From JANMOK01 sp031415055 (lineage in GTDB: Bacteria; Pseudomonadota; Alphaproteobacteria; Rhodobacterales; Rhodobacteraceae): a stretch of 64,000 bases of DNA. Below the pieces are notes generated by a model that saw only the letters and a program-made list of their open reading frames with translations, was not told the origin of the DNA and made no database searches. The translations under genes were made by a program, and so were the position numbers. Positions 27,559-36,752 of this stretch are shown here, one piece after another (the stretch's first letter is position 1; each line of letters begins with the position of its first letter). The DNA is taken from assembly GCA_031415055.1 (NCBI GenBank), contig JANOQZ010000044.1, positions 130,800 through 194,799 of the forward strand, read 5' to 3'.

Positions 27559-28049
27559 TCCGGCAATTCCGCAGCACTTGCCGCAATGCGGGTGGCAATC
27601 TGGTCGGCAATAGCAACCGCCAATCTGCGCCGGGCATCGCGTTCGGCGACGCGTGTGGCATAGGCCGAAGCAGTGGCCGAATAGGCGGTGAAAGAGCGGG
27701 CGTGATCAACCAAAATTGGATCGCCGCCATGGACGGGGATAAGCTTGTAAGTTGCCGTTGCCGATAGGTTAAAGCGTGTAATCGCCGCGTCTTGGGTTAT
27801 CGCCAAGCCTTGGCTTTGGATGTCAATCTGCACATCCAGCAAATAGATCGGCGCAACGGCTTTGCCCAAACGTAGTTCAAGTTCTTCGCGCATTTCAAAG
27901 CCGACGCGGTCGGTCACTTCGCCCAGCGCGACCTTGCCGATCAAGGCGCGGGCGCGGGTGCCTTCGGCATAGATCGGCTTGAAATCACAGCTTGGCAGCA
28001 GCGCCAGCGCCAATAGGCCCAAGGTTTCGCGGCGACTAAATGACAACAT
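27555..28049 (-). CDS. lptE: LPS assembly lipoprotein LptE
   Basis: A 164-residue outer-membrane lipoprotein. The signal MLSFSRRETLGLLALALLPSC ends in the lipobox LLPSC with Cys21 as the lipid attachment site. The mature part (FKPIYAEGT, GFEMREELELRLG) fits the alphaproteobacterial LptE family that plugs the LptD barrel. It overlaps the 3' end of leuS by 14 bases and holA by four, an arrangement also seen in other Rhodobacterales. Confidence 0.9.
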   Translation of the reverse strand: MLSFSRRETLGLLALALLPSCDFKPIYAEGTRARALIGKVALGEVTDRVGFEMREELELRLGKAVAPIYLLDVQIDIQSQGLAITQDAAITRFNLSATATYKLIPVHGGDPILVDHARSFTAYSATASAYATRVAERDARRRLAVAIADQIATRIAASAAELPE

Positions 28050-30756
28050 TGACGATACGCCCCGGCACGACGATCAGTTTTTTCGGAACTTGCCCCGCCA
28101 ATATGCGCTGGACCGTTGGATCGGCCAAGACCAATTCCTCGACCGACTTATTGTCGATTTCCACCGGCACGCTGATTTCAGACCGCCGTTTGCCGTTGAT
28201 TTGGATCGGCAAGATGATGCTGGAATCCATCAGCATTGCCGGGTCAGCGACCGGCCATTTAGCGGCGGATACCAGCCCTTCTCCGCCCATTGCCGCCCAG
28301 ATTTCCTCGGCCAAATGTGGGGTCATTGGTTGCATAAGCTGCGCCATGATGCGCATGGCAGCCCGCCGGTCACCCTTGGCGCGGGCGAGGGTGTTGGTGA
28401 ATTCATACAGTTTGGCGACGGCTTTGTTGAAGGCAAAACCCTCAATTCCGGCGGTGACATCGGCTATGGCGCGGTGGGTGGCGCGGGTGAGGTCGGCATC
28501 TTCACCGGTTTGCGGCGTTTCCAGCACTTCCTCGACAATGCGCCAGACCCGTTGCAAATGTTTCCAAGCCCCATCGGCCCCCGAAGCTGTCCATTCAACA
28601 TCGCGTTCGGGTGGACTATCGGACATGACGAACCAACGGGCGGTATCGGCGCCGTATTGCTCGATAATGTCGTCGGGATCGACGACGTTTTTCTTGGATT
28701 TCGACATTTTGGCGGTCGGTGTTACATAGACAGGCGGAAAGTCGATATTGTCGGGATGTTGGCGCGCCAAGACGTCACGTGCGCCCTCTCTATCGAGTTG
28801 AGGATGCAGCGCCATAACCTTGTCAACGTCGGCTTTTAGAAAGGTTCGAGCTTGGCTACCGGGCAGCAAACCTTCGACCTCTTCGGGAAGGTGGTAGACT
28901 TGACGACGTAAACTTCTGGCCCGCTGTTCGGGAGATTCGCCGCCGATTGGTCGAAAGGAAGTGTAAATCTCATGCGTCACCATGCCCTGCGTGAAGAGGG
29001 CATTGAACGGCTCGATGGCACTCACCGGCAGATGCCCGGTTTTCATCATCGCGCGAGCGAAAAAGCGGGAATAGAGCAGGTGCAGGATCGCGTGCTCGAC
29101 GCCGCCGATATATTGATCGACGTTCATCCAATACGACGCTTCGGCCATATCGGTGGGCGTTTTGGCTCGCGGCGCGGTGAAGCGGGCGAAATACCAGCTA
29201 GAATCAACGAACGTGTCCATAGTGTCGGTCTCGCGCCGGGCGGGTTTGCCACAGTTCGGGCAGGTCGTCGCCGCCCAAGTCGGGTGATGATCCAGCGGAT
29301 TACCGGGGCGGTCGAATGTCACATCATCGGGCAAACGGATCGGCAGGCTGGCCTTGCTCTCCGGCACCACGCCGCAATCGGGGCAGTGAACAACCGGAAT
29401 CGGACAGCCCCAATAGCGTTGCCGCGAAATACCCCAATCGCGCAGGCGATATTTGGTGACGCCTTTGCCGATGCCATTGGCCTCGCAATAAGTGATGGCG
29501 GCGGCGACGGCCTCGTCGCCTGTAGAGAGCTCATCCCAACCAAAGTTGGTTTGAAAACGCCCGGTCGCGGTATTCCGAGAGTAGCGTACTTTCTCTGACT
29601 TCATGGGTGTGTAGGCGGTATCCTGGCCCCATTCACCCGCAGGCGGCTCAAAAACCGGGATTATTTCCAGCGATGCACCATTCTTCTGTGCCATGAAATG
29701 CACGAAATCAAAATCGCGCTGGTCGTGGGCGGGGACGCCAAATATCGCGCCGGTGCCATAGTCCATCAACACGAAATTTGCCACCCAGACCGGCAATTCC
29801 CAATTGGGATCAAGCGGGTGGATCACTTTCAGCCCGGTATCAAAACCACGCTTCTCGGCGGTTTCCAAGGCTTCCTCGGACGTGCCAACCCGCCGACATT
29901 CGGCATTGAACGCTGCCAAAGCCGGATTGGAACGTTCCAATTCCTTTGCCAGCGGATGGTCGGGCGAAATCGCGGCGAAGCTTGCCCCCATCAACGTATC
30001 GGGCCGTGTGGTATAAACCTCCAGCGCCTCAAACCCCTTCGGCGCGTCTTTCACGGCAAAAGAAAATTGCAAACCGCGCGACTTGCCAATCCAGTTCGCC
30101 TGCATGATCCGCACTTTTTCCGGCCAGTCTTTCAGCCCATCAATCGCCGCCAGCAGTTCCTCGGAATAGTCGGAAATGCGGAAAAACCATTGCGTCAACT
30201 CGCGCCGTTCCACCACTGCACCGGACCGCCAGCCTTTGCCGTCAATTACCTGCTCGTTGGCCAGAACCGTCATATCAACCGGATCCCAGTTGACCATCGC
30301 GTTCTTGCGATAGATCAACCCGGCTGCCAACATGTCGATAAACAAAGCCTGCTGTTGACCGTAATATTCCGGGTCGCAGGTGGCAAACGACCTGCTCCAG
30401 TCATGGGTATAGCCCAAAGGACGCAGTTGCGCCTTCATGTCGGCGATGTTTTGATAGGTCCAAGTGCCGGGGTGCACGCCTTTTTCCAGCGCGGCATTTT
30501 CGGCCGGCATGCCAAAGGCATCAAACCCCATCGGGTGCAACACGTTAAAACCGCAGGCCAATTTATAACGGGCGACTACATCACCCATCGTATAGTTGCG
30601 CGTATGGCCAATATGGATGCGGCCTGAGGGATAGGGGAACATCTCTAGCACATAATATTTCGCCCGCGAATCATCGCGTTCGGCCTTAAAAAGCCCCGCC
30701 TTGTCCCAGACCTTTTGCCATTTCGGCTCGGCCACTCGTGCATTGTAGCGTGCCAT
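28036..30756 (-). CDS. leuS: Leucyl-tRNA synthetase
   Basis: 906 residues. The class I signatures are HIGH (residues 48-51, in GRIHIGHTRNY) and KMSKS (683-687). The editing domain in between includes the threonine-rich VYTTRPDTLMGA motif and two zinc-type Cys pairs (CPDCG, CPNCG). The protein is about 40-50 residues longer than usual: the segment from MVTHE to KMSKS is about 91 residues instead of about 48, filled with a charged helical insert (SPEQRARSLRRQVYHLPEEV and onward). It heads the leuS-lptE-holA operon. Confidence 0.96.
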   Translation of the reverse strand: MARYNARVAEPKWQKVWDKAGLFKAERDDSRAKYYVLEMFPYPSGRIHIGHTRNYTMGDVVARYKLACGFNVLHPMGFDAFGMPAENAALEKGVHPGTWTYQNIADMKAQLRPLGYTHDWSRSFATCDPEYYGQQQALFIDMLAAGLIYRKNAMVNWDPVDMTVLANEQVIDGKGWRSGAVVERRELTQWFFRISDYSEELLAAIDGLKDWPEKVRIMQANWIGKSRGLQFSFAVKDAPKGFEALEVYTTRPDTLMGASFAAISPDHPLAKELERSNPALAAFNAECRRVGTSEEALETAEKRGFDTGLKVIHPLDPNWELPVWVANFVLMDYGTGAIFGVPAHDQRDFDFVHFMAQKNGASLEIIPVFEPPAGEWGQDTAYTPMKSEKVRYSRNTATGRFQTNFGWDELSTGDEAVAAAITYCEANGIGKGVTKYRLRDWGISRQRYWGCPIPVVHCPDCGVVPESKASLPIRLPDDVTFDRPGNPLDHHPTWAATTCPNCGKPARRETDTMDTFVDSSWYFARFTAPRAKTPTDMAEASYWMNVDQYIGGVEHAILHLLYSRFFARAMMKTGHLPVSAIEPFNALFTQGMVTHEIYTSFRPIGGESPEQRARSLRRQVYHLPEEVEGLLPGSQARTFLKADVDKVMALHPQLDREGARDVLARQHPDNIDFPPVYVTPTAKMSKSKKNVVDPDDIIEQYGADTARWFVMSDSPPERDVEWTASGADGAWKHLQRVWRIVEEVLETPQTGEDADLTRATHRAIADVTAGIEGFAFNKAVAKLYEFTNTLARAKGDRRAAMRIMAQLMQPMTPHLAEEIWAAMGGEGLVSAAKWPVADPAMLMDSSIILPIQINGKRRSEISVPVEIDNKSVEELVLADPTVQRILAGQVPKKLIVVPGRIVNVVI

Positions 30757-30813
30757 GCCGCACTTCCCTTTAGGCAGTCAAGCGGTTAAGCGCCTGAAAA
30801 TTATACGAAAATC

Positions 30814-31212
30814 CTACGAACTGCTGGCTGCACCGACGCGCAATTGCCGCGCGCGCACCAGAATAGCGTCCTCAATCTGGCTGATCGATTCGGCGCTGAG
30901 TGAGACAGAACCTTTGCCCGATTGGCGAAATGCAGCGACTCGAACCGAATTCACCCCCAGCTCAGCGCGTTGCACATAAACCGTGACGCGATACAGACCC
31001 GCAGCCCCACCGACCTTGCCCCAACCTGTGACAATCAGTCCGGAAAACGGATCAGCGGATTCAAGCGGCAGAAACGATAGTGTATCCAGCGCCCCGGCCC
31101 AGATATACCGGTTTACCCCGGCACGTGATGCATCGGCAGCGCCACCACCCCCGCAACCAAACAAGGCCAAAACCAAGGTCAAAACCGTTGAAATCCTCAA
31201 TAAACCCGGCAT
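30814..31212 (-). CDS. DUF3576 lipoprotein
   Basis: A 132-residue predicted lipoprotein. The signal peptide ends in the lipobox ALFGC (Cys20), followed by a Gly-rich linker. The mature domain (NRYIWAGALDTLSFLPLESADPFSGLIVTGW and YRVTVYV) matches DUF3576, which sits upstream of leuS in many alphaproteobacteria and is suspected to act in outer-membrane biogenesis. It precedes leuS by 57 bases on the same strand. Confidence 0.9.
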   Translation of the reverse strand: MPGLLRISTVLTLVLALFGCGGGGAADASRAGVNRYIWAGALDTLSFLPLESADPFSGLIVTGWGKVGGAAGLYRVTVYVQRAELGVNSVRVAAFRQSGKGSVSLSAESISQIEDAILVRARQLRVGAASSS

Positions 31213-31461
31213 TCGGGACGCCTCCGCAACAAATTCAACTTCGCTTTAGAAAGTTAGTATCGGCAAGCTCCGACCCTCACAAGCATTTTTGCGATTTCGG
31301 CATGTTTGACTCACTGTGGCTTGGGTGCATCACCGAATAAGGCAATGGCATTTGTTCTTTCGATAACCTTGACCATGACACGGGCAATGTAGAGATAGGG
31401 CATCACTTGATCCGGAGCGAACCGGAATAAGGTGCAACATTTAACTCACGAGGGAAAACGA

Positions 31462-32559
31462 ATGAAAAACGTTCTCTTTGCAACCACTGCACTAGTTGCC
31501 GCTTCGGTTTCGGGCTCCGCCTTCGCCGCAAGTCACACCAGCGTTGGCTGGTCGGCAGAAGTTACTGCAGGTTACAATGACGACATCGAAGGCGGTATGT
31601 TTGTTGACGCAAGCGCGGACATCACCGGCACGCTGACGACCAGTTCTGGGATCACTCTGGGTCTGACTTACGGCTTTGAGGTGAACGGTGCGAGCCCAAC
31701 AATTGCTTGGGATGCGTTTCCGACTTTCACCGCAGAATCTTCGGCAGGCAAGTTGACCATTGGCAAAGTCGGTGATTTTGCTGCAGAGAAAAACTGGAAT
31801 ACCATCGGCAAAGAAGGCTTCGACCAGGACTTCAATGAAGAAGATGGCGAGTTTGCGGTTGACTTCACTGGCAACTTCAACGGCTTCCAATATGGCGTGT
31901 CCTCGGTCATCGGTGATGGCACAGGTCTTACCTTTGGTGGCGATCTGACAGGTCTCTCGCTGGGTGTCAGCGGTGCGGTTGGCTCGTTCAAATTCGGCCT
32001 CGGCTACGAAGAAGCCGCGTTCGATGACGGCGTTGCTTCTTTGGATGACAACGGCAATACCTTGGGCCTTGGCGTCGAAACCACCTTCGGTGGCGCAACC
32101 ATCGGTCTGGCTTACATTACCGACGATAGCGCTACAGACGGCGGCACTTCGACCGGCGTTCTGGTCAAATACGCTCTTGGCAACGGCATCGACCTCGGTG
32201 CCTATTACACGATGAACGAGGATTTTGCCGCTGTTTCGAATGACGCATACGGCGCTTGGGTCGGTTATTCGATGGACCCGATCACGGTTAAACTGGCGTT
32301 CGATACCGACGGCGACAGCTCGACGCCGGCCGAAGTTGCTGATGATGATCGTATCATCGTAACAGCTGAATACGCGATGGCACCTGCCACGATTTTCGCC
32401 GGTTACTCGACCGACGACGTGAGTGATGGTTCCTACATCGGCGTTGATGTAGACCTCGGCAACGATGCGACGCTGACCGTTTCTTACGCTGAATTCGACG
32501 AGGCCTTTGGCCGCGAATTCAAAGGCGGCACGTCGGCTTACATCAACGTGAAATTCTGA
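31462..32559 (+). CDS. Rhodobacter-type general porin
   Basis: A 365-residue outer-membrane porin. MKNVLFATTALVAASVSGSAFA is a signal peptide cut before ASH. The mature chain alternates hydrophobic and polar residues across about 16 predicted strands with Asp/Gly-rich loops, and ends in a C-terminal aromatic (NVKF) needed for BAM-dependent assembly. ATG 31462 follows GAGGGAAAACG; the open frame begins at 31432. The gene stands alone with a strong terminator, as expected for an abundant protein. A 444-residue antisense frame across it is a shadow. Confidence 0.93.
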   Translation: MKNVLFATTALVAASVSGSAFAASHTSVGWSAEVTAGYNDDIEGGMFVDASADITGTLTTSSGITLGLTYGFEVNGASPTIAWDAFPTFTAESSAGKLTIGKVGDFAAEKNWNTIGKEGFDQDFNEEDGEFAVDFTGNFNGFQYGVSSVIGDGTGLTFGGDLTGLSLGVSGAVGSFKFGLGYEEAAFDDGVASLDDNGNTLGLGVETTFGGATIGLAYITDDSATDGGTSTGVLVKYALGNGIDLGAYYTMNEDFAAVSNDAYGAWVGYSMDPITVKLAFDTDGDSSTPAEVADDDRIIVTAEYAMAPATIFAGYSTDDVSDGSYIGVDVDLGNDATLTVSYAEFDEAFGREFKGGTSAYINVKF

Positions 32560-32585
32560 TCTTTCAGAACTTCTGTTAATTCGGG

Positions 32586-32614
32586 AAGGGCGGGCCTCAC
32601 GGTCCGCCCTTTTT
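32586..32614 (+). terminator. Rho-independent terminator of the porin gene
   Basis: Arms AAGGGCGGGCC and GGTCCGCCCTT (32586-32596 and 32601-32611, one G-T pair) enclose a four-base TCAC loop and run into TTTT. It starts 27 bases after the porin stop codon. Confidence 0.9.
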
Positions 32615-32625
32615 CTTTGCAAAAT

Positions 32626-32704
32626 CGTCGTTGCGAGTGAAACGAAGCAATCCATCTTCATGCGTTTCTGCATTGCTTTGTCGCTTCGCTCCGCGCAATG
32701 ACGG
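32626..32704. repeat. Dispersed palindromic intergenic repeat
   Basis: The stretch has an imperfect inverted repeat: CGTCGTTGCGAGTGAAACG with AAGCAATCC on the left and GCATTGCTTTGTCGCTTCGC with GCAATGACGG on the right. It resembles the widespread CGTCATTGCGAGCGAAGCG family of mobile palindromic repeats. It runs into the apparent upstream end of yggS, which argues for the internal ATG of that gene. Confidence 0.6.
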
Positions 32705-32727
32705 ATGACGGTCGGAAACGGAATGTC

Positions 32728-33396
32728 ATGGTGCTGCTCAAAATAAAATCTCGCATCGAATCTGCGGCAATCGCGGCGGGGCGTTCTGCCGATGACATTC
32801 GATTGATCGCTGTATCGAAAGTTCAACCCTTGGACCGAGTTGAAACCGCCCTAGCGCAGGGCCACCGGCTGTTTGGTGAAAACCGGGTGCAAGAGGCGGC
32901 GGGAAAATGGCCGGCATTTCGGGAGAGGTTTGGCGATGTGCAGGTGCATCTGATCGGGCCATTGCAGAGCAACAAACTAAAACAGGCATTGGACCTGTTT
33001 CAAGCGATCCATTCACTGGACCGCGATAAACTGGCGCGGATGTTGGCGGATGAGGTGCAGGTGCGCGGGGTTTGCCCGGAATTGTTCATTCAAGTGAATA
33101 CAGGTGCAGAGCCGCAGAAGGCCGGAGTGTTGCCGCAGGAATTGGATGGGTTTGTGAAGGTGTGCCGTGCGACTTATGATTTGCCCATTTCCGGGCTGAT
33201 GGTCATTCCGCCTGTCGACATCGATCCGACGCCGCATTTTGTCATGCTGCGCGAAATGGCTTTGCGTAACGGTTTGAGCAGCCTTTCGATGGGGATGAGC
33301 GCCGATTTTGAAGCAGCGATTGCGCATGGCGCGACGCATGTGCGCGTGGGGTCAGCGATTTTTGGCGACAGGGTATTACCGAATAATCACCCTTGA
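32728..33396 (+). CDS. yggS: YggS/PLPBP pyridoxal phosphate homeostasis protein
   Basis: A 222-residue alanine-racemase-like TIM barrel that binds pyridoxal 5'-phosphate without known catalysis. The PLP lysine is in LIAVSKVQP, followed by GENRVQEA, HLIGPLQSNK, QVNTGAEPQKAG and SMGMSADFEAAIAHGATHVRVGSAIFG, all family hallmarks. ATG 32728 is preferred because the longer frame from 32698 begins inside a dispersed repeat. Its 3' end overlaps the convergent L,D-transpeptidase gene by 21 bases. Confidence 0.93.
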   Translation: MVLLKIKSRIESAAIAAGRSADDIRLIAVSKVQPLDRVETALAQGHRLFGENRVQEAAGKWPAFRERFGDVQVHLIGPLQSNKLKQALDLFQAIHSLDRDKLARMLADEVQVRGVCPELFIQVNTGAEPQKAGVLPQELDGFVKVCRATYDLPISGLMVIPPVDIDPTPHFVMLREMALRNGLSSLSMGMSADFEAAIAHGATHVRVGSAIFGDRVLPNNHP

Positions 33397-33879
33397 ATGC
33401 GGCGTCCACCGCTGCAAAATCCACTGCAAATCTTTGTCGGAAAATGCCACACAGCCCGCCGTCGGATGCCGGGGTTTGCGCCATAGGTGGAGGAAAATGG
33501 CGCTACCCTTTCCGCCAATCACCGGGTGGCGGTTGAAGTCCAGAACGGCAGCAACGTCATATAATGGGTCGGAACGACGTAGTTTTTCGGTGCTAAAGGC
33601 ATGTGGATGGCGCACGGGTTGGTTGTAGTCAGGCGAGGCCGGATCCTCGCACCACTGGTTGCGAAGGCCGGTTTGGCGGGTGTTTAGCGGAAAATAAGCC
33701 GATACTTTGTCGGGCCTGACCCAGATAAATTCAATTTGGAACGTTCCAATTGGCGTTATCCCGTCACCTTCGCGTCTTTTGACGCCAATTCCGCCGCGGC
33801 CAACCGAACAAGGCATTCTTCGACCCAAAAACCTTGCCGACCATTGCGAAATGACCAGATCTGATGCGTGAAAACTCAC
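33376..33879 (-). CDS. L,D-transpeptidase (YkuD) family protein
   Basis: A 167-residue protein with the L,D-transpeptidase catalytic motif: IFLHLWRKPRHPTAGCVAF contains the conserved His and the nucleophilic Cys of the HxnTxGCVA signature. It lacks a signal peptide, as do related short alphaproteobacterial forms. The start is GTG 33879, overlapping the ribA stop by four bases (GTGA), so translation is coupled. An upstream-open reading to 33981 runs through ribA. It may modify peptidoglycan or another D-amino-acid substrate. Confidence 0.86.
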   Translation of the reverse strand: MSFHASDLVISQWSARFLGRRMPCSVGRGGIGVKRREGDGITPIGTFQIEFIWVRPDKVSAYFPLNTRQTGLRNQWCEDPASPDYNQPVRHPHAFSTEKLRRSDPLYDVAAVLDFNRHPVIGGKGSAIFLHLWRKPRHPTAGCVAFSDKDLQWILQRWTPHSRVIIR

Positions 33880-34967
33880 AAAATATGCCCGCTTTTCGCG
33901 GCTTTTACCGCCAAATACCCGGCATTTTGCGCGGTTTTTCCCACCCGCAGCGGCACCCGTTCGACGACTTTCAACCCACAAGAATTCATCCGCTCGACTT
34001 TGGCCGGGTTGTTGGTGAGTAACCTGACGCTGGAAAAACCCAGCTTTTTCAGGATTTGCGCCCCAATCCTGAAATCCCGTTCATCATCCTCAAACCCTAG
34101 CCTATGGTTGGCCTCAACCGTATCAAACCCTTGATCTTGCAGGGAATAAGCTCGCATCTTGTTCGCCAACCCGATACCGCGGCCTTCTTGGTTGAGATAG
34201 AGCAACACCCCCGCACCCTCCGCCGCGATCTGTTCCAACGCGACATGCAACTGCGCCCCGCAATCGCATTTCAGCGAGCCAAGCACATCGCCAGTGAAAC
34301 AAGCCGAATGCAGACGGCACAACACCGGTTTGAAATGGTCAGGTGTGCCGATGATGATGGCGTAATGTTCCTCGCCACCATCTTCGGGACGATAGATTCG
34401 GACTTGAGAGCGTTCGGCAACAAACAATGGCACCCGCGCATGCGAGACTTCGTGGATTTCGGGCAAGTGGTCCGAATGGGCAAGCTCGGCCAAATCCAAC
34501 CTTGTCAAACCATCGAGTTCCAGCTTTTCAAATTGGTGCGGATTCATACTGGCCACCAAGGCCGCAGGCAATAAATGCGCTTGTTTACAGAGGCTTATCG
34601 CCGCGCGGTGGCTTGCAGCAGACCCGTCGCGCAAGGTGTTGAACGGACCTTTCATTGGAAAATCGAGGTCAGTGGCCGGGTTGATCACCGCCAGAATCCA
34701 CGAAACTAGGGCATCCTTTGGCAAAACTATCCGCGCCAAATCCCCGTCATAGGCGCGGGCCTTCAACGTTTCGGCTCGACGCGCAGTGATCGCTAAGACT
34801 GGCGTTAAACCCATGTGACGCAGTTCCGCCAAATGCGTTTGGTTCACCTCTTCCGCCGCCAAAACAAGCGCCGAAAACCCACCGTCGACCAATAATACTG
34901 GCAGCCCAATGCGCAGTTCAGCACGCGCTTTGGCAATACGATCTTGGCGGTTGGGGCGAAGCGACAT
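33876..34967 (-). CDS. ribA: GTP cyclohydrolase II
   Basis: A 363-residue protein. The C-terminal half is GTP cyclohydrolase II: zinc ligands in HSACFTGDVLGSLKCDCG, the catalytic LYLNQEGRGIGLANKMRAY, and LTNNPAKVERM. The N-terminal half resembles a diverged DHBP-synthase-like region (NPATDLDFPMKGPFN) as in the long RibA of Rhodobacterales, lacking recognisable catalytic acid motifs. It starts riboflavin synthesis from GTP. It is divergent from the response regulator at 35141 and coupled to the L,D-transpeptidase. Confidence 0.93.
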   Translation of the reverse strand: MSLRPNRQDRIAKARAELRIGLPVLLVDGGFSALVLAAEEVNQTHLAELRHMGLTPVLAITARRAETLKARAYDGDLARIVLPKDALVSWILAVINPATDLDFPMKGPFNTLRDGSAASHRAAISLCKQAHLLPAALVASMNPHQFEKLELDGLTRLDLAELAHSDHLPEIHEVSHARVPLFVAERSQVRIYRPEDGGEEHYAIIIGTPDHFKPVLCRLHSACFTGDVLGSLKCDCGAQLHVALEQIAAEGAGVLLYLNQEGRGIGLANKMRAYSLQDQGFDTVEANHRLGFEDDERDFRIGAQILKKLGFSSVRLLTNNPAKVERMNSCGLKVVERVPLRVGKTAQNAGYLAVKAAKSGHIL

Positions 34968-35140
34968 GGGTGAGTCCGATAAAACACGTTTCAGTTTGTT
35001 ACCGTTAAATGGGTGGAGAAGTCGAATACTGAAACAAAACCCCGTGAACTGACACAGGTGTGTGAGGGTGTGATCCGATTGGCTTGCACAAACGTTAGAT
35101 CAGCAACAAGTTTGATCACGAAGACAAAGGAGAGCCGGGA

Positions 35141-35827
35141 ATGAGCAACCTCAAGAAAATTCTGATGGTCGATGACGACGCCGATCTGCGCGAAGCTTTG
35201 GCTGACCAACTGGTCTTGACCGAAGAATTCGATGTGTTTGAAGCGGGTACCGGAGCGGACGGTCTGGTTCGGGCCAAGGAATCCTTGTATGATCTGGTGA
35301 TCCTGGACGTTGGCCTGCCCGACATGGACGGCCGCGAATTGTGCCGTTTGTTGCGAAAACAGGGGCTGAAATGCCCGGTGATCATGTTGACCGGCCATGT
35401 CACCGACGCCGATACGATTTTGGGTCTGGATGCAGGCGCGAACGATTATGTCGCCAAACCGTTCAAATTCCCGGTGCTCTTGGCCCGAATCCGCGCCCAA
35501 TTGCGTCAGCACGAACAATCGGAGGACGCGATTTTCAACATCGGACCTTATACATTCAAACCGGCATCGAAACTACTTCTCGATGAGCAGGAAAAGAAAA
35601 TCCGCCTGACCGAGAAAGAGACGAATATCCTGAAATACCTCTATCGCGCCAATGACGTTGTCGTCGCCCGCGACGTGCTGCTGCACGAGGTTTGGGGTTA
35701 TAACGCCGGGGTTACGACCCACACGCTGGAGACGCATATCTATCGGTTGCGACAGAAGATTGAGCTTGATCCGTCGAATGCGCGGATTCTCGTCACCGAA
35801 AGCGGCGGGTATCGCCTCGCCTCCTGA
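35141..35827 (+). CDS. cenR: OmpR-family response regulator, CenR-like
   Basis: A 228-residue two-component regulator. The receiver has the acidic pocket DDD (residues 11-13), the phosphoacceptor Asp56 (LVILDVGLP), and Lys in YVAKPFKFP. The C-terminal winged helix (LTEKETNILKYLYRANDVVVARDVLLHEVWGY, THTLETHIYRLRQKIE) is OmpR/PhoB-like. The close match to my memory of CenR and its place between ribA and xthA support assignment to the CenKR envelope-control system. No histidine kinase is adjacent. A good GGAGAGCC Shine-Dalgarno precedes the ATG. Confidence 0.82.
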   Translation: MSNLKKILMVDDDADLREALADQLVLTEEFDVFEAGTGADGLVRAKESLYDLVILDVGLPDMDGRELCRLLRKQGLKCPVIMLTGHVTDADTILGLDAGANDYVAKPFKFPVLLARIRAQLRQHEQSEDAIFNIGPYTFKPASKLLLDEQEKKIRLTEKETNILKYLYRANDVVVARDVLLHEVWGYNAGVTTHTLETHIYRLRQKIELDPSNARILVTESGGYRLAS

Positions 35828-35853
35828 TTTTTGAATTCCTCCCCAGACTTGAG

Positions 35854-35882
35854 CCCGGTGTGCTGGTCATGCCGGGTTTTTT
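35854..35882 (+). terminator. Probable terminator after the response regulator gene
   Basis: CCCGG (35854-35858) and CCGGG (35872-35876) form a short stem with a 13-base loop directly followed by TTTTTT. The stem is weak, but the T-run and position, 27 bases after the stop codon, fit a terminator. Confidence 0.5.
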
Positions 35883-35939
35883 CTTGCTTGAGGGACGTCG
35901 GTGAGCGGTCCAGTATGCTGTGGGATTTTGGAGAACAAC

Positions 35940-36728
35940 ATGGCGTTTACAATTGCCACCTGGAACATCAATTCGGTGCGGTTGCGCGAGCAATTGGTAT
36001 TAAAGCTGCTGCGCGAAGAAGCCCCCGATGTGCTGTGTTTGCAGGAGTGCAAGTCGCCGGTCGAACTGATCCCGCGCGAAGGGTTTGCGGCGCTGGGCTA
36101 TAACCACATGATTGCGCGCGGGCAAAAGGGGTATAATGGGGTTGCCATCTTGTCGAAACTGCCGCTTGAAGATGCAGGATCGGTGGATTTTGTGAATCTG
36201 GGCCATGCCCGCCATGTCGCGGCCCGGCTAGAAAACGGTGTCGTGATTCACAATTGTTATGTGCCCGCCGGTGGCGATGAACCGGATCGCGAGATCAACG
36301 TCAAGTTCGGCCAAAAGCTGGATTTCTTAGCGGAAATGCGCGATTGGGCGCACAAAAGTCGCCACAAAAAGTCGATCTTGGTGGGTGATTTGAACATAGC
36401 GCCGCGCGAGGACGATGTCTGGAACCACAAGGCGCTTCTGAAAATTGTGTCGCACACGCCGGTTGAAGTTGAGGCGTTTGGCAATGCACGTGAAGCTGGA
36501 AAATGGGTGGATGTGACGCGACAGGACATGCCCAGCGGGTTGGTTTATTCGTGGTGGTCGTACCGCTCACCCGATTGGGATGCCGCTGACAAGGGCCGTC
36601 GGCTGGACCATATCTGGGCCACGCCGGATATATCCAATGCCGCACACGGCAGCCGGATTCTGCGCCCTGTGCGCGGCTGGCAGCAGGGATCAGACCACGC
36701 GCCGGTGCTGGCGGAGTTTGATTTGTAA
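35940..36728 (+). CDS. xthA: Exodeoxyribonuclease III
   Basis: A 262-residue EEP-superfamily nuclease for base-excision repair. Motifs: TWNINSVRLR, LCLQECK (metal Glu), VHNCYVPAGGDE-type block HNCYVPAGG, VGDLNIAPREDDVWN (the NxD-type site), YSWWSYRSPDWDAADKGRRLDHIW, and GSDHAPVLAEF with the terminal catalytic His. ATG 35940 follows TTGGAGAA; a longer frame opens at 35901. It lies in the conserved order lolA-xthA-CenR, here interrupted by a toxin-antitoxin locus. Confidence 0.95.
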   Translation: MAFTIATWNINSVRLREQLVLKLLREEAPDVLCLQECKSPVELIPREGFAALGYNHMIARGQKGYNGVAILSKLPLEDAGSVDFVNLGHARHVAARLENGVVIHNCYVPAGGDEPDREINVKFGQKLDFLAEMRDWAHKSRHKKSILVGDLNIAPREDDVWNHKALLKIVSHTPVEVEAFGNAREAGKWVDVTRQDMPSGLVYSWWSYRSPDWDAADKGRRLDHIWATPDISNAAHGSRILRPVRGWQQGSDHAPVLAEFDL

Positions 36729-36752
36729 TCGCCGCCCTCGCGAGGATGACAT

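Noticed and set aside
29698..30627. 309-residue plus-strand open frame within leuS
   Set aside because: It lies wholly antisense to leuS editing-domain and N-terminal coding sequence, with no family match.
31492..32826. 444-residue minus-strand open frame over the porin gene
   Set aside because: It is antisense to a clear porin with signal peptide, strong ribosome-binding site and terminator, and its translation has no recognisable domain.
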